Assembly (NCBI GenBank): GCA_036562635.1
Contig: DATCJU010000110.1
Coordinates: 1 to 19,888 of the forward strand
Length of the DNA stretch: 19,888 nt
Origin: DATCJU01 sp036562635
Lineage (GTDB): Bacteria > Actinomycetota > Actinomycetes > Mycobacteriales > Pseudonocardiaceae
Direction of reading: 5' to 3'
Numbering within the stretch: the stretch's first letter is position 1; the number at the start of each line of letters is the position of its first letter. Positions 1 through 7,444 of this stretch are shown piece by piece. The position numbers and the translations under genes were made by a program. A model generated the notes under the pieces. That model searched no databases. It was not told the origin of the DNA and saw only the letters and a list, made by a program, of their open reading frames with translations.

Positions 1-173
1 AGGAGGAGGCCATCGAGTGGGTGAAGCGGATTCCGTTCCACCCGGCGCCGGGTGAGGAGATGGAGGTGGAGATCCGTCAGGTGGCGGAGGCGGACGACTT
101 CGGGGAGGCGTTTACCCCGGAGCTGCGGGAGAAGGAGGAGCAGCTGCGCGCCCAGAGCGCCGCGCGGCAGTGA
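1..173 (+). CDS. YciI-family (YCII/DGPF domain) protein, C-terminal part
   Basis: The frame is open from the left edge and ends at TGA 171-173, giving 56 residues of a protein whose start lies outside the window. It contains the stretch EAIEWVKRIPF, then an acidic segment and a Glu/Gln-rich charged tail. This resembles the end of YciI-like (YCII/DGPF domain) proteins of actinobacteria, which often carry a helix beginning 'EAIEW' after the ferredoxin-like core. The function of this family is mostly unknown; some members accompany ECF sigma factors. Codon use is strongly GC3-biased, so I consider it a real gene. It converges on the dinG homologue, whose stop codon is about 97 bases further right. 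Confidence 0.6.
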   Translation, partial: EEAIEWVKRIPFHPAPGEEMEVEIRQVAEADDFGEAFTPELREKEEQLRAQSAARQ

Positions 174-269
174 ACACACCCCATGGACGACCGGGAGCGG
201 CGGCCGGTGCCCCGGGCCGGGAGGCCGGGCAGCGGTCGCCGCTCCTCCGCGTGCCGGTGCCGCGCCGCG

Positions 270-2420
270 TCAGGTGTCGATACGCCGCAGCGCGGCCCGC
301 ACCACCTCCGGATCGGTGGTGGTCCAGAACGGCGGCAGCGAGGCCCGGAGGAAACCGCCGTACCGGGCGGTCATCAACCGCGGATCCAGGATCGCCACCA
401 CCCCCCGGTCGGAGGTGGACCGCAGCAGGCGGCCCGCACCCTGGGCGAGCAGCAGCGCCGCGTGCGTGGCGGCCACGGTGAGGAAACCGTTGCCACCCCG
501 CGCGTTCACCGCCCGCTGCCGGGCCGAGGCCAGCGGGTCGTCCGGTCGCGGGAACGGAATCCGGTCCATCACCACCAGCTGCAGCGACGGTCCCGGCACG
601 TCCACGCCCTGCCACAGCGACAGCGTGCCGAACAGGCAGGTCCGCGGGTCCTCGGCGAACTGCTTCACCAGCTGGCCCGTGGAGTCCTCGCCCTGGCACA
701 ACACCGGATGGTCCAGACGCTCCCGCAGCTCCTCGGCCGCCTGCCTGGCGGCCCGCATCGAGGAGAACAACCCCAGGGTGCGACCCCCGGCGGCCTCGAC
801 CAGCCCGGCCAACTCGTCCAGGTACTCCGGGGGCAGCCCGTCCCGTCCGGGCGGGGGCAGGTGCCGGGCCACGTACAGGATGCCGCTGCGCCGGTGGTCG
901 AACGGTGATCCCACGTCCAGACCGGTCCACCGCGGCCCGTCCCGATCCGGATCACCGGTGTCGTCGGCCGGCGGCTCCTTCGCCGTGGCCGTGCCGTCCA
1001 CGGGGCGAGCCGGGCGGGGCGTCGGTGGCAGACCCCACTGTCGGGCCAGGGCGTCGAAGGTGCCACCCAGGGTGAGCGTGGCCGAGGTCAACACCACCAC
1101 CCGCGGCCCGAACAGTCGCTCCCGCAGCAGCCCGGCCACGCTCAACGGCGCCACGTGCAGCACCGCCGGCCGCACCCGGTCCCCGCTCTGCCCACCGGAG
1201 AGCCACACCACGTCGCGGCGGCCCGTCTCGTCCGCCTCGAACGCGGTCAGCATCCGCACCGCGGTGTCGTGCACCTCCTCCAGCAGCGCCAGGGCCAGCT
1301 TGCGCGCGGTGCCCTCCTCGGCGTCCTCCCGGCGCTCCGGACCCAGGGCGGTGACACAGGCATGGGCGGCGTCCCGGGTGGCGGCGAGCACGGTGGCCAG
1401 CGGCGGCGGGAGCTGGTCGAGCCGCCCGGCGGGGATCTCCTCCAGCGCCAGGGCCAACCCGTCACCCGCCTCGGCCAGTCGGTCCGCGATCGTCTGGTCG
1501 ATCAGCCGTCCGCAGCGACGGACGGCCGCGGCCACCGCGCTCGCGGACAACTCGTTGGTGGCCACCGAGGTCACCCGGTCCACCAGATCGTGCGCCTCGT
1601 CGACGATCACCACGTCGTGCTCCGGTAACACCGGGTAGCCCTCCAGGGCGTCGATGGCCAGCAGCGCGTGGTTGGTGACCACCACGTCGGCACGCCCGGC
1701 CTCGGCGCGGGCGCGCTCGGCGAAACAGTCCTCCCCGACCGGGCAGCGGGCCACCCCCAGGCACTCCTTCGCGGTGACCGACACCTGACGCCAGGCCAGG
1801 TCGCTCACCCCGGGCACCAGCTCGTCCCGGTCCCCGGTCTCGGTGTCCGACGCCCACTCGTGCAGCCGCTTGACCTGCCGCCCCAGCGTGGACACCGCGA
1901 ACGGGTCGAACAGGCCGGGGTCCTCCGGTTCCTCGGGGGTGCCGTCGTGCAACCGGTGCAGACACAGGTAGTTGCGCCGCCCCTTGAGGATGGCGAACCG
2001 GGGCTCCCGGCCCAGCAGCGGCTTGAGTGCCCTGGCCAGCCGCGGCAGGTCCCGTTCGACGAGCTGGCGCTGCAGGGCGATGGTCGCGGTGGCCACCACC
2101 ACGGTGGACTCGGTGGCGACGGCGTGCCGTAGGGCCGGAACCAGGTAGGCCAGGGACTTGCCGGTACCGGTGCCGGCCTGCACCGCCAGGTGCTCCCCGG
2201 TGCGGATCGCGCGGTCCACCGCCTCGGCCATCCGCACCTGTCCCGGCCGCTCGGCGCCGCCCAACGCCCGCACCGCCGCCTCCAGCAGGGTGCGTACGTC
2301 CGGCAGCTCCCGGGTCGGAGCGGTGTCGTGGTCGGACTCGGTGTGCGGAAGATCGGTGGGGACGATGGAGGGCGGCACGGGGGGAGACGCTACCGGGGGC
2401 GCCGTCGGACGGTGTGCCAC
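270..2420 (-). CDS. dinG: DinG-type Fe-S ATP-dependent DNA helicase
   Basis: This is a 716-residue superfamily 2 helicase of the XPD/DinG type, which unwinds DNA 5' to 3' and acts in repair and in resolving R-loops or G-quadruplexes. Walker A is GTGTGKS (residues 83-89) and the DEAH box is at 274-277. Four cysteines (153, 220, 226, 232) lie between them, as expected for the 4Fe-4S cluster. The C-terminal half has LTSATL, LWQGVDVPG and motif VI QGAGRLLRS. It closely resembles M. tuberculosis Rv1329c as I recall it, but has a longer N-terminus and a Pro/Asp-rich insert before WTGLDVGSPF. The start is GTG 2420; no ribosome binding site is visible, and GTG 2378 is an in-frame alternative. The first 35 or so residues are low-complexity, so the true start could be internal. 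Confidence 0.93.
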   Translation of the reverse strand: MAHRPTAPPVASPPVPPSIVPTDLPHTESDHDTAPTRELPDVRTLLEAAVRALGGAERPGQVRMAEAVDRAIRTGEHLAVQAGTGTGKSLAYLVPALRHAVATESTVVVATATIALQRQLVERDLPRLARALKPLLGREPRFAILKGRRNYLCLHRLHDGTPEEPEDPGLFDPFAVSTLGRQVKRLHEWASDTETGDRDELVPGVSDLAWRQVSVTAKECLGVARCPVGEDCFAERARAEAGRADVVVTNHALLAIDALEGYPVLPEHDVVIVDEAHDLVDRVTSVATNELSASAVAAAVRRCGRLIDQTIADRLAEAGDGLALALEEIPAGRLDQLPPPLATVLAATRDAAHACVTALGPERREDAEEGTARKLALALLEEVHDTAVRMLTAFEADETGRRDVVWLSGGQSGDRVRPAVLHVAPLSVAGLLRERLFGPRVVVLTSATLTLGGTFDALARQWGLPPTPRPARPVDGTATAKEPPADDTGDPDRDGPRWTGLDVGSPFDHRRSGILYVARHLPPPGRDGLPPEYLDELAGLVEAAGGRTLGLFSSMRAARQAAEELRERLDHPVLCQGEDSTGQLVKQFAEDPRTCLFGTLSLWQGVDVPGPSLQLVVMDRIPFPRPDDPLASARQRAVNARGGNGFLTVAATHAALLLAQGAGRLLRSTSDRGVVAILDPRLMTARYGGFLRASLPPFWTTTDPEVVRAALRRIDT

Positions 2421-2554
2421 AGGGGCGGTTGGTCGAGGTCGTGCCTCGTCCCGGTGGTGGGGGGCGTCCTCCGGGAGACATCAGGGACACGGGCAGGGGA
2501 TGACCAGGGGCGGGTCCCGATCACCCAAGGTAGCCGCGTCCCCGCCGTCGGAAC

Positions 2555-3213
2555 ATGGGTGCGCGACAGCAGACGACGACCGGGAGAACGGAGACCTCCG
2601 TTCTCCGCGTGATACACGGTGCCTCCCTGGTGGCAGGCCCTTGTTGCTGGCCCTGAGCACCTTCCGCTGGACCGGTGACGGCCGCTACGACGTCGTGAGC
2701 GGCGCTCTCATCGCCTGGTCCAGGGTGGTGTGGCTCCCCGGACTGTGGGGGCTGTGGGAGCGGGTCCGGGCCGAGCGGCCGGTCCTGGGGGCGTTCGGCT
2801 GGGTGACCACGAGCCTCGGGGCGTTCGGTGGTATCTCCTTCGGGCTGCAGGGCTTCTACGAGGACGTGTTCGGTGTGTCCGGACAGCAGTCGCTCGACGC
2901 CCTCGCCCAGCACCCGGTCACGGCACCGCTGGTGCTCTGGCTCCCGGGGCCCCTCTTCCCGATCTCGATGATGTTCCTCGGCGTCACCCTCGCCCTCACG
3001 AGGGTGACTCCCCGCTGGGTGGCGGCGGTGTTCTTCCTCGGCGGTGCGGCGTTCCCGCCGAGCCGGATACCGCGGATCGAGGCGGTCGCCCACGCCGCGG
3101 ATCTCCTCCTGCTCCTGCCCTCGGCCACCCTCGGTGTGGTCCTCCTGGCCACGGGCGGCCTGATCGGGCGGCACCGCACAGCGGGCCTCCTGGGCAGACG
3201 GCGGAAGAACGAC
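2555..3213 (+). pseudogene. Frameshifted polytopic membrane protein gene, unrecognised family
   Basis: From 2641 to about 3213 one frame encodes a hydrophobic protein with about five membrane segments, beginning LLLALSTFRW and including WLPGLWGLWERV. It has no good start in that frame. One frame over, ATG 2555 opens a peptide ending MIHGASLVAGP at about 2640, which fits as the missing N-terminus (MIHG is read from GTG 2609). Restoring one C in the CCC run at 2638-2640 would join the two into a six-segment protein with LVAGPLLLAL inside the first segment. The 3' end is also odd: there is no in-frame stop before the terminator hairpin at 3214-3251, and the frame runs on antisense through bioY. 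I therefore call a gene with a frameshift and lost stop; the end coordinate is approximate. I do not recognise the family. A sequencing error could explain the frameshift but not the missing stop. Confidence 0.55.
2583..2606. repeat. 10-base perfect inverted repeat
   Basis: GGAGAACGGA at 2583-2592 is matched by TCCGTTCTCC at 2597-2606, with a four-base spacer. It lies just before GTG 2609, at the front of the damaged membrane-protein gene. It could be an operator for a dimeric repressor, or an RNA hairpin blocking initiation. If translation starts at ATG 2555 it is inside the coding region. Confidence 0.5.
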
Positions 3214-3251
3214 GGGCGCGCCGTCCCGCGAGGGTGCGGGACGGCGCGCCC
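3214..3251. terminator. Strong bidirectional terminator hairpin
   Basis: GGGCGCGCCGTCCC (3214-3227) is perfectly complementary to GGGACGGCGCGCCC (3238-3251). Two more inner pairs make a 16-base-pair stem with a six-base loop. It lies 13 bases beyond the bioY stop codon and at the end of the plus-strand membrane gene, so it can serve both. There is no T-run, as is common in high-GC actinobacteria. Confidence 0.8.
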
Positions 3252-3264
3252 GGTCGACGAGGTC

Positions 3265-3864
3265 TCAGTGACGGTGGAAGCGGGTGACCAGCGCCCACGC
3301 GCCCGGCAGCAGACCGGCGGCGAGCGCGATCTTCAGGCCGTCGCCCACCAGGAACGGGAACACACCCCGCTCCAGCGCGGTGGCCAGGTCGAAACCGGTG
3401 GCGGCCATCAGCCACGGCACACCGAAGCTGTAGATGACCAGGTTGCCCAGCACCATGGTGCCGACGGTGCGCAGCACGGTGCGGTCACCGCCCCGGCCGG
3501 CCAGCGCGCCGACCAGGCCCGCGGCGGCGATGAAGCCCACCAGGTAGCCGCCGGTCGCGTGCGCCCAGCCCGAGGCGCCGTCGGTGAACCACGGCACGCC
3601 CGCCAGGCCGGCCACCAGGTACAGCAGCATGGACGCCGCACCGCGGTGCCAACCGAGGGAGGCACCGACCAGCAGGGCGGCGAAGGTCTGGCCGGTGATC
3701 GGCACCGGGCTGCCCGGCACGGGCAGGGCGACCTGGGCGGCAAGACCGGTCAGGCCGGCGCCGGCGACGACCAGGGCGACGTCCCGCACGACGGTGCCGG
3801 GGACGAGATCGGCGAGCACCGCGCGGGGGCGGGCCAGGCCGACCGGGTGGGCGGCAACGGACAC
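3265..3864 (-). CDS. bioY: Biotin transporter BioY (ECF S component)
   Basis: This 199-residue membrane protein has the BioY signature: GSPVPITGQTFAALLVGASLG near residues 50-70, then LLYLVAGLAGVPWF and TGGYLVGF, and a C-terminal segment GVFPFLVGDGLK. BioY is the substrate-binding S component of an energy-coupling factor transporter and takes up biotin, alone or with an EcfAAT module. No EcfA or EcfT gene is in this window, so it would use a shared module or act alone. The start is GTG 3864, chosen because GAGGAGG (3877-3871) sits six bases upstream; an ATG 39 bases earlier (3903) lacks this spacing. The leader contains a segment complementary to the ribosome binding site (see separate entry), suggesting control of translation. 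Confidence 0.93.
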   Translation of the reverse strand: MSVAAHPVGLARPRAVLADLVPGTVVRDVALVVAGAGLTGLAAQVALPVPGSPVPITGQTFAALLVGASLGWHRGAASMLLYLVAGLAGVPWFTDGASGWAHATGGYLVGFIAAAGLVGALAGRGGDRTVLRTVGTMVLGNLVIYSFGVPWLMAATGFDLATALERGVFPFLVGDGLKIALAAGLLPGAWALVTRFHRH

Positions 3865-3869
3865 GGGTG

Positions 3870-3919
3870 ACCTCCTCGAGTTCTCCGACCGCGTCGGGAT
3901 CACTTCTCGACGAGGAGGT
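3870..3919 (-). promoter_or_regulatory. bioY leader hairpin covering the ribosome binding site
   Basis: In the bioY mRNA leader, ACCTCCTCG (3919-3911) is perfectly complementary to CGAGGAGGT (3878-3870), which contains the Shine-Dalgarno sequence. The 32-base loop holds a smaller CCGAC/GTCGG hairpin (3897-3885). The 9-base-pair stem would hide the ribosome binding site. This is visible directly; any regulatory role is inference. Confidence 0.5.
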
Positions 3920-4051
3920 TAGACCGCCGCTCCTCGGAAGGGGGTTGTAGGAAAGTCACAAAAAATCACGAGGATGTGACGTGAGATACACCGAGCTTTG
4001 GAGGTTTGGTCCAGTCTCGCTGGGGCCCCGCTCGAAGTCGCCGGTCCCGGA

Positions 4052-4089
4052 TGCACCGGCCCCGCCCGTGGTGGAGTGGGGCCGGTGCA
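4052..4089 (-). terminator. Terminator hairpin downstream of the split membrane-anchored gene
   Basis: TGCACCGGCCCC (4052-4063) pairs perfectly with GGGGCCGGTGCA (4078-4089) across a 14-base loop. It is 87 bases past the stop codon at 4177 on the minus strand and separates that gene from bioY. The rest of 3920-4176 shows no gene: a short AT-rich patch at 3950-3975 that may hold the bioY promoter, and this hairpin. Confidence 0.7.
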
Positions 4090-4176
4090 CCCGGTGTCGG
4101 ATCGGTACGAGCTGCATGAGGTCGGGAGTCGTGTGCCCTCCGGTGCCGCGTGGTCGGCGTGGCGGCGAGTCGGTGG

Positions 4177-4845
4177 TCACTCGCTGCGGACCCAGGTGGT
4201 GAGAGTGAGCTCCACGGCCGGATAGTCGCTGGTACTCGAGTTCTTCACGATGGCGGTGATGGTGGCCCTGGCCACGCGCCCTTCGGGGGTGACGGCGCAC
4301 AGCGCCGATCCCACGACGAACCCTGTTTCCTCCACGCCCCGATCGTTGATGTCGAGGCCCCCACCAAGGGAGGTGCCGGATGCTGCAGCGGCGCACTGCT
4401 CCGCGGTGGCTTCCATGCCGTTACGCAGCAGGCCCACCGAGGAGCTTTGTTGCACGTACAGCTCGGCACTCCTTGCGCAAGTCTCGTAGCGTAGATCGAT
4501 GGCGGCGAGCTGTTTCTCGCTGAGCTCGTCCTCGTCGGTCACCCGCCGTGTGATGGGGAATTCTCCTCCTGCAGGGTTCCCGTCGAAGTCGACTGCTGTG
4601 TAGCCGGAACAAGACCCCGGTGAACGGATCGCCAGGGGAATGCCGTCGTACTCCAGGCGGTAGCTGCCACTGGCGGTCGGAGGAGCCTGTGAGGTGCTTG
4701 CCGATGCGGCAGAACTGGTGGAAGCAGTCGACGGTATGGTCGGGGTTGTCGTTTCTGTAGGACTCCCTGCCCCCGTCGTGGAAGAGGGATTCGGCTTCGA
4801 TCCCGTGTTCATCGGCGGGTTCGCTACGCTGACCACCAGCGACAT
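4177..4845 (-). CDS. Extracellular domain part of a membrane-anchored protein split by an amber codon
   Basis: The 222 residues from ATG 4845 begin with a short hydrophobic stretch, then a Ser/Thr/Pro/Ala-rich linker (about residues 15-60), then a compact domain of about 160 residues with four cysteines (in SCSGY, ETCARS, EQCAA, ALCAV), enough for two disulfides. That is the layout of a surface-exposed domain on a flexible stalk. The frame is open upstream to TAG 4881-4879, and the codons between encode VASVLSLLVGV, which completes a membrane segment that ATG 4845 would cut in half. The small gene ending at that TAG is in the same frame, so the two are probably one broken or readthrough gene. 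GC content is lower than in its neighbours. The family is not recognised. Confidence 0.6.
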   Translation of the reverse strand: MSLVVSVANPPMNTGSKPNPSSTTGAGSPTETTTPTIPSTASTSSAASASTSQAPPTASGSYRLEYDGIPLAIRSPGSCSGYTAVDFDGNPAGGEFPITRRVTDEDELSEKQLAAIDLRYETCARSAELYVQQSSSVGLLRNGMEATAEQCAAAASGTSLGGGLDINDRGVEETGFVVGSALCAVTPEGRVARATITAIVKNSSTSDYPAVELTLTTWVRSE

Positions 4846-4878
4846 GACCCCGACCAGCAGTGACAGAACGCTGGCAAC

Positions 4879-5109
4879 CTACGAGAACCTCTCCACCCAC
4901 TGCCAGCGGACCCTGCTGCGCCTCTGCCGGGAGGACGGGTCTTTGTTGTCCTTGGCGGTGCGTCGCCACCTGATGGCGAGGGCCACCAAGGTCAGAACAG
5001 TGAAAGCAGCCGCCGAGATTACGACGGTCGGATTCAGCTCCACGTCGAAGATCGTATGGAGAATGATCGCGGCGGAGGGCAGTTCGTGGGAAAAATGGTT
5101 CACCATCAC
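4879..5109 (-). CDS. N-terminal membrane part of the amber-split protein
   Basis: This 76-residue frame has one membrane segment (about residues 27-48, LNPTVVISAAAFTVL and onward) and an Arg/Lys-rich cytoplasmic tail ending VRWQWVERFS before TAG 4881-4879. The same frame continues directly into a second membrane segment and the extracellular domain to 4177. An intact product would be a two-pass protein of about 310 residues with a secreted C-terminal domain. The start is GTG 5109 or ATG 5106; no clear ribosome binding site is present. An upstream TTGAAT and AAATAC pair on the minus strand with a 17-base gap could be a promoter. It might be a genuine small gene, but I favour a nonsense mutation. 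Confidence 0.45.
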   Translation of the reverse strand: MMVNHFSHELPSAAIILHTIFDVELNPTVVISAAAFTVLTLVALAIRWRRTAKDNKDPSSRQRRSRVRWQWVERFS

Positions 5110-5242
5110 CCGAAAGGGGTATTTGGTTAGGTGATCAACAAATTCAACCGGTGAAGTTATTGCCCCATTCGGGGGAGTAATTCAATCCAACAGAGTGCTG
5201 TAGCCGGGGAGCGGGACACGCCCACCCGCCACCACGAGGGCA

Positions 5243-5297
5243 TGACGACGCCGACCCCGCCCGGTGATGGGCGAGGCCGGCACATCCGTCGTCGTCA
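5243..5297 (-). terminator. Hairpin terminator after pncA
   Basis: TGACGACG (5243-5250) pairs with CGTCGTCA (5290-5297). Inside it CCG pairs with CGG, and CGCCC (5258-5262) pairs with GGGCG (5269-5273) around a six-base loop. The interrupted stem ends 15 bases past the pncA stop codon on the minus strand, as expected for an operon terminator. The AT-richer 5110-5242 stretch holds nothing I can name. Confidence 0.5.
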
Positions 5298-5311
5298 GGC
5301 CACCAGATGCC

Positions 5312-5899
5312 TCACAGAGCCGGGGACAGCGGCTTGCCCTCCAGCACCACCCCGGCCTCACGCATCTGGTCCAGGGCCGTGCGCACCGTCTCCGGGGCCA
5401 CCCCGACGGTCAGATCCAGCAGCACCCGGGTCTCGAACCCCTCCCGGACCGCGTCCAGCGCGGTGGCCCGCACACAGTGGTCGGTGGCGATACCCACCAC
5501 GTCCACCTGTGTCACCCCGCGCTCACGCAGCCACTCCGCCAGCGTCCGTCCCTCCGCGTCGGCGCCCTCGAAACCGGAGTAGGCCGCGGAGTGCATGCCC
5601 TTGGAGAACACGGCGTCGATCCGGGACACGTCCAGCTCCGGATGGAACGAGGCCCCCGGGGTGCCGGCCACGCAGTGCGCCGGCCACGAGTCGACGAAGT
5701 CCGGCTCCTCGGCGAAGTGGTCGCCGGGCTCGATGTGGTAGTCCCTGCTGGCCACCACGTGGTCGTACTCGCTCTCCGCCAGGTAGCGGGAGATCGCCGT
5801 GGCGACCGCGGCCCCACCGGCGACCCCGAGCGATCCGCCCTCGCAGAAGTCGTTCTGCACGTCCACCACGATCAGCGCCCGTGCCGCCTGCCCGCTCAT
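5312..5899 (-). CDS. pncA: Nicotinamidase PncA
   Basis: This 195-residue isochorismatase-fold amidohydrolase converts nicotinamide to nicotinate and ammonia in NAD salvage. The catalytic triad is visible: Asp13 (VVDVQNDF), Lys100 (FSKGM) and Cys142 (ATDHCVRATA). The metal ligands Asp53, His55 and His61 are also present (SRDYHIEPGDHF). The length is normal (M. tuberculosis PncA has 186 residues). In mycobacteria this enzyme also activates pyrazinamide. The start is ATG 5899, with GAGGG immediately upstream and GGAG a little further. It follows pncB on the same strand after 75 bases, so the two probably form one operon catalysing consecutive steps. Confidence 0.95.
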   Translation of the reverse strand: MSGQAARALIVVDVQNDFCEGGSLGVAGGAAVATAISRYLAESEYDHVVASRDYHIEPGDHFAEEPDFVDSWPAHCVAGTPGASFHPELDVSRIDAVFSKGMHSAAYSGFEGADAEGRTLAEWLRERGVTQVDVVGIATDHCVRATALDAVREGFETRVLLDLTVGVAPETVRTALDQMREAGVVLEGKPLSPAL

Positions 5900-5974
5900 C
5901 CCTCATCACTCCCGTCATCCACGACCGGGCTTCCGGCGCCGGCCGCTCGCACACCCACCACCCGGACCCCGGGA

Positions 5975-7282
5975 TCAGTCCAGGAACACGGTCGGGATCG
6001 CCGGTTCGCCGTGCGAGAGGGACAGCCCTTCCCACGGCACACTCACCAGAGCGCGCCGGAGCCGTTCCCGGCCCTCCTCCAGGGTGGGCAGGTCCGGCAC
6101 CCGCTGTCCAGCGCGCACCAGAGGGATCTGCAGCCGACGGTCGTGCGGGCCCAGCTCGGGCTCCGGCTCACCCGGGCGCACCCGGTAGACGACCTCCTCC
6201 AGGGCCGTCCCGGTCGGCTTGTGCCGGCGCAGCGCCGCCTTGCGCCCGCCGCGCGACTCCTTGTGCGAGCTGCGCTTGGCCACCGGCTTCCCGTCGACCT
6301 CGACCAGCTTGTAGACCATGCCGGCCGTGGGTGCTCCGGAACCGGTGACCACCGAGGTACCCACGCCGTAGGCGTCGACCGGTTCGGCGCGCAGCGCGGC
6401 GATCGCGTACTCGTCCAGATCCCCGGAGACCACGATCTTGGTGTTACGCGCACCGAGCGCGTCGAGCTGCTCCCGGGCCTGGCGGGCCAGCACCCCCAGG
6501 TCCCCGGAGTCGATGCGGATCGCCCCCAGCTCGGGGCCGGCCACCCGGATCGCCCGGCGGATGCCCTCGGTGATGTCGTAGGTGTCCACCAGCATCGTGG
6601 TCTGCGGGCCCAGCGCCGCCAGCTGCGCCCGGAAGGCCTGCTCCTCGTCGTCGTGCAGCAGGGTGAACGCGTGCGCGCAGGTCCCGGCGGTGGGAATGCC
6701 GTAGCGGCGACCGGCCTCCAGGTTCGAGGTGGCACCGAACCCCGCCAGGTAGGCGGCGCGGGCCGCGGCCACCGCCGCCTCCTCGTGCGCCCGCCGCGAG
6801 CCCATCTCGATCATGCGTCGCCCGTTGGCCGCCGAGACCATACGGGCCGCCGCGGACGCCACCGCGCTGTCGTGGTTGAGGATCGACAGGGTGAGCGTCT
6901 CCAGCAGCACCGCCTCGGCGAACGTGCCGGTGACCGTGAGGATCGGCGATCCGGGGAAGTACAGCTCGCCCTCGGGGTAGCCGTCGATGTCCCCGCGGAA
7001 CCGGTAGTCGGCCAGCCACTGCAGCGTGTCCTCGTCGACCACCCGGGACTCGGCCAGTCGCTCCAGCTCCGCCTCGGTGAACCGGAAGTGCTCCAGCGCG
7101 TCCAGCAGTCGTCCGGTGCCCGCGACCACCCCGTACCGGCGGCCGTCGGGCAGGCGCCTGGCGAACACCTCGAACACACACCGCCGGTGTGCCGTGCCAT
7201 CACGCAGGGCACTGGCCAGCATGGTCAGCTCGTAGTGGTCGGTGAACAGCGCGGTGCTCGCCTCGCGGACCCCACCAGTCAT
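5975..7282 (-). CDS. pncB: Nicotinate phosphoribosyltransferase
   Basis: This 435-residue enzyme joins nicotinate to PRPP, using ATP, to make nicotinate mononucleotide. It starts with TALFTDHYELTML, has the NAPRTase core GFGATSNLEAGRRYGIP followed by GTCAHAFTLL (which includes the conserved His region), VDTYDITEG, IRIDSGDL and YGVGTSVVTG. It matches Rv1330c in length and position beside clpS. The frame is open for another 1.2 kb upstream, but the protein begins at ATG 7282: family similarity starts there and a TAAGCT -10 element sits 8 bases before it. There is no Shine-Dalgarno sequence, so the mRNA is probably leaderless. A palindrome next to the -10 may be an operator. Confidence 0.96.
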   Translation of the reverse strand: MTGGVREASTALFTDHYELTMLASALRDGTAHRRCVFEVFARRLPDGRRYGVVAGTGRLLDALEHFRFTEAELERLAESRVVDEDTLQWLADYRFRGDIDGYPEGELYFPGSPILTVTGTFAEAVLLETLTLSILNHDSAVASAAARMVSAANGRRMIEMGSRRAHEEAAVAAARAAYLAGFGATSNLEAGRRYGIPTAGTCAHAFTLLHDDEEQAFRAQLAALGPQTTMLVDTYDITEGIRRAIRVAGPELGAIRIDSGDLGVLARQAREQLDALGARNTKIVVSGDLDEYAIAALRAEPVDAYGVGTSVVTGSGAPTAGMVYKLVEVDGKPVAKRSSHKESRGGRKAALRRHKPTGTALEEVVYRVRPGEPEPELGPHDRRLQIPLVRAGQRVPDLPTLEEGRERLRRALVSVPWEGLSLSHGEPAIPTVFLD

Positions 7283-7314
7283 GAAGGAGGAGCTTAGGCG
7301 GCACCCCATGCCGC
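7283..7314 (-). promoter_or_regulatory. pncB leaderless promoter with adjacent palindrome
   Basis: On the minus strand TAAGCT (7296-7291) fits the actinobacterial -10 consensus TANNNT and is followed by 8 bases and then ATG 7282. Directly upstream is GCGGCA (7298-7303) with TGCCGC (7309-7314), a 6-base inverted repeat with a 5-base spacer in the -10/-35 spacer, where a repressor would block polymerase. A second small repeat (CCCCG/CGGGG, 7317-7329) follows. Confidence 0.5.
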
Positions 7315-7444
7315 GTCCCCGCATCGGGGGACAACACCCGGTCCCGGAGAGCCACGGCCTCGGAGGTCCGTCGGCTCGTGGATGGCTCGTACGGATGACC
7401 CGATCCGGCTGAAAGCGATCACGGAACCGTGCGACGATGGGGAC

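Noticed and set aside
52..1638. Long plus-strand open frame opposite dinG
   Set aside because: The product is Arg/Ser/Pro-rich low-complexity sequence with no domain. It is an antisense artefact of GC-rich codon use in a clear DinG gene.
3252..3870. Continuation of the membrane-protein frame beyond the terminator hairpin
   Set aside because: This part reads antisense through bioY and is Gln/Gly/His-rich; it is more simply a lost stop codon.
5264..7297. Long plus-strand open frame opposite pncA and pncB
   Set aside because: It is antisense to two well-supported enzymes, and the translation is His/Arg/Gly-rich with no motif.
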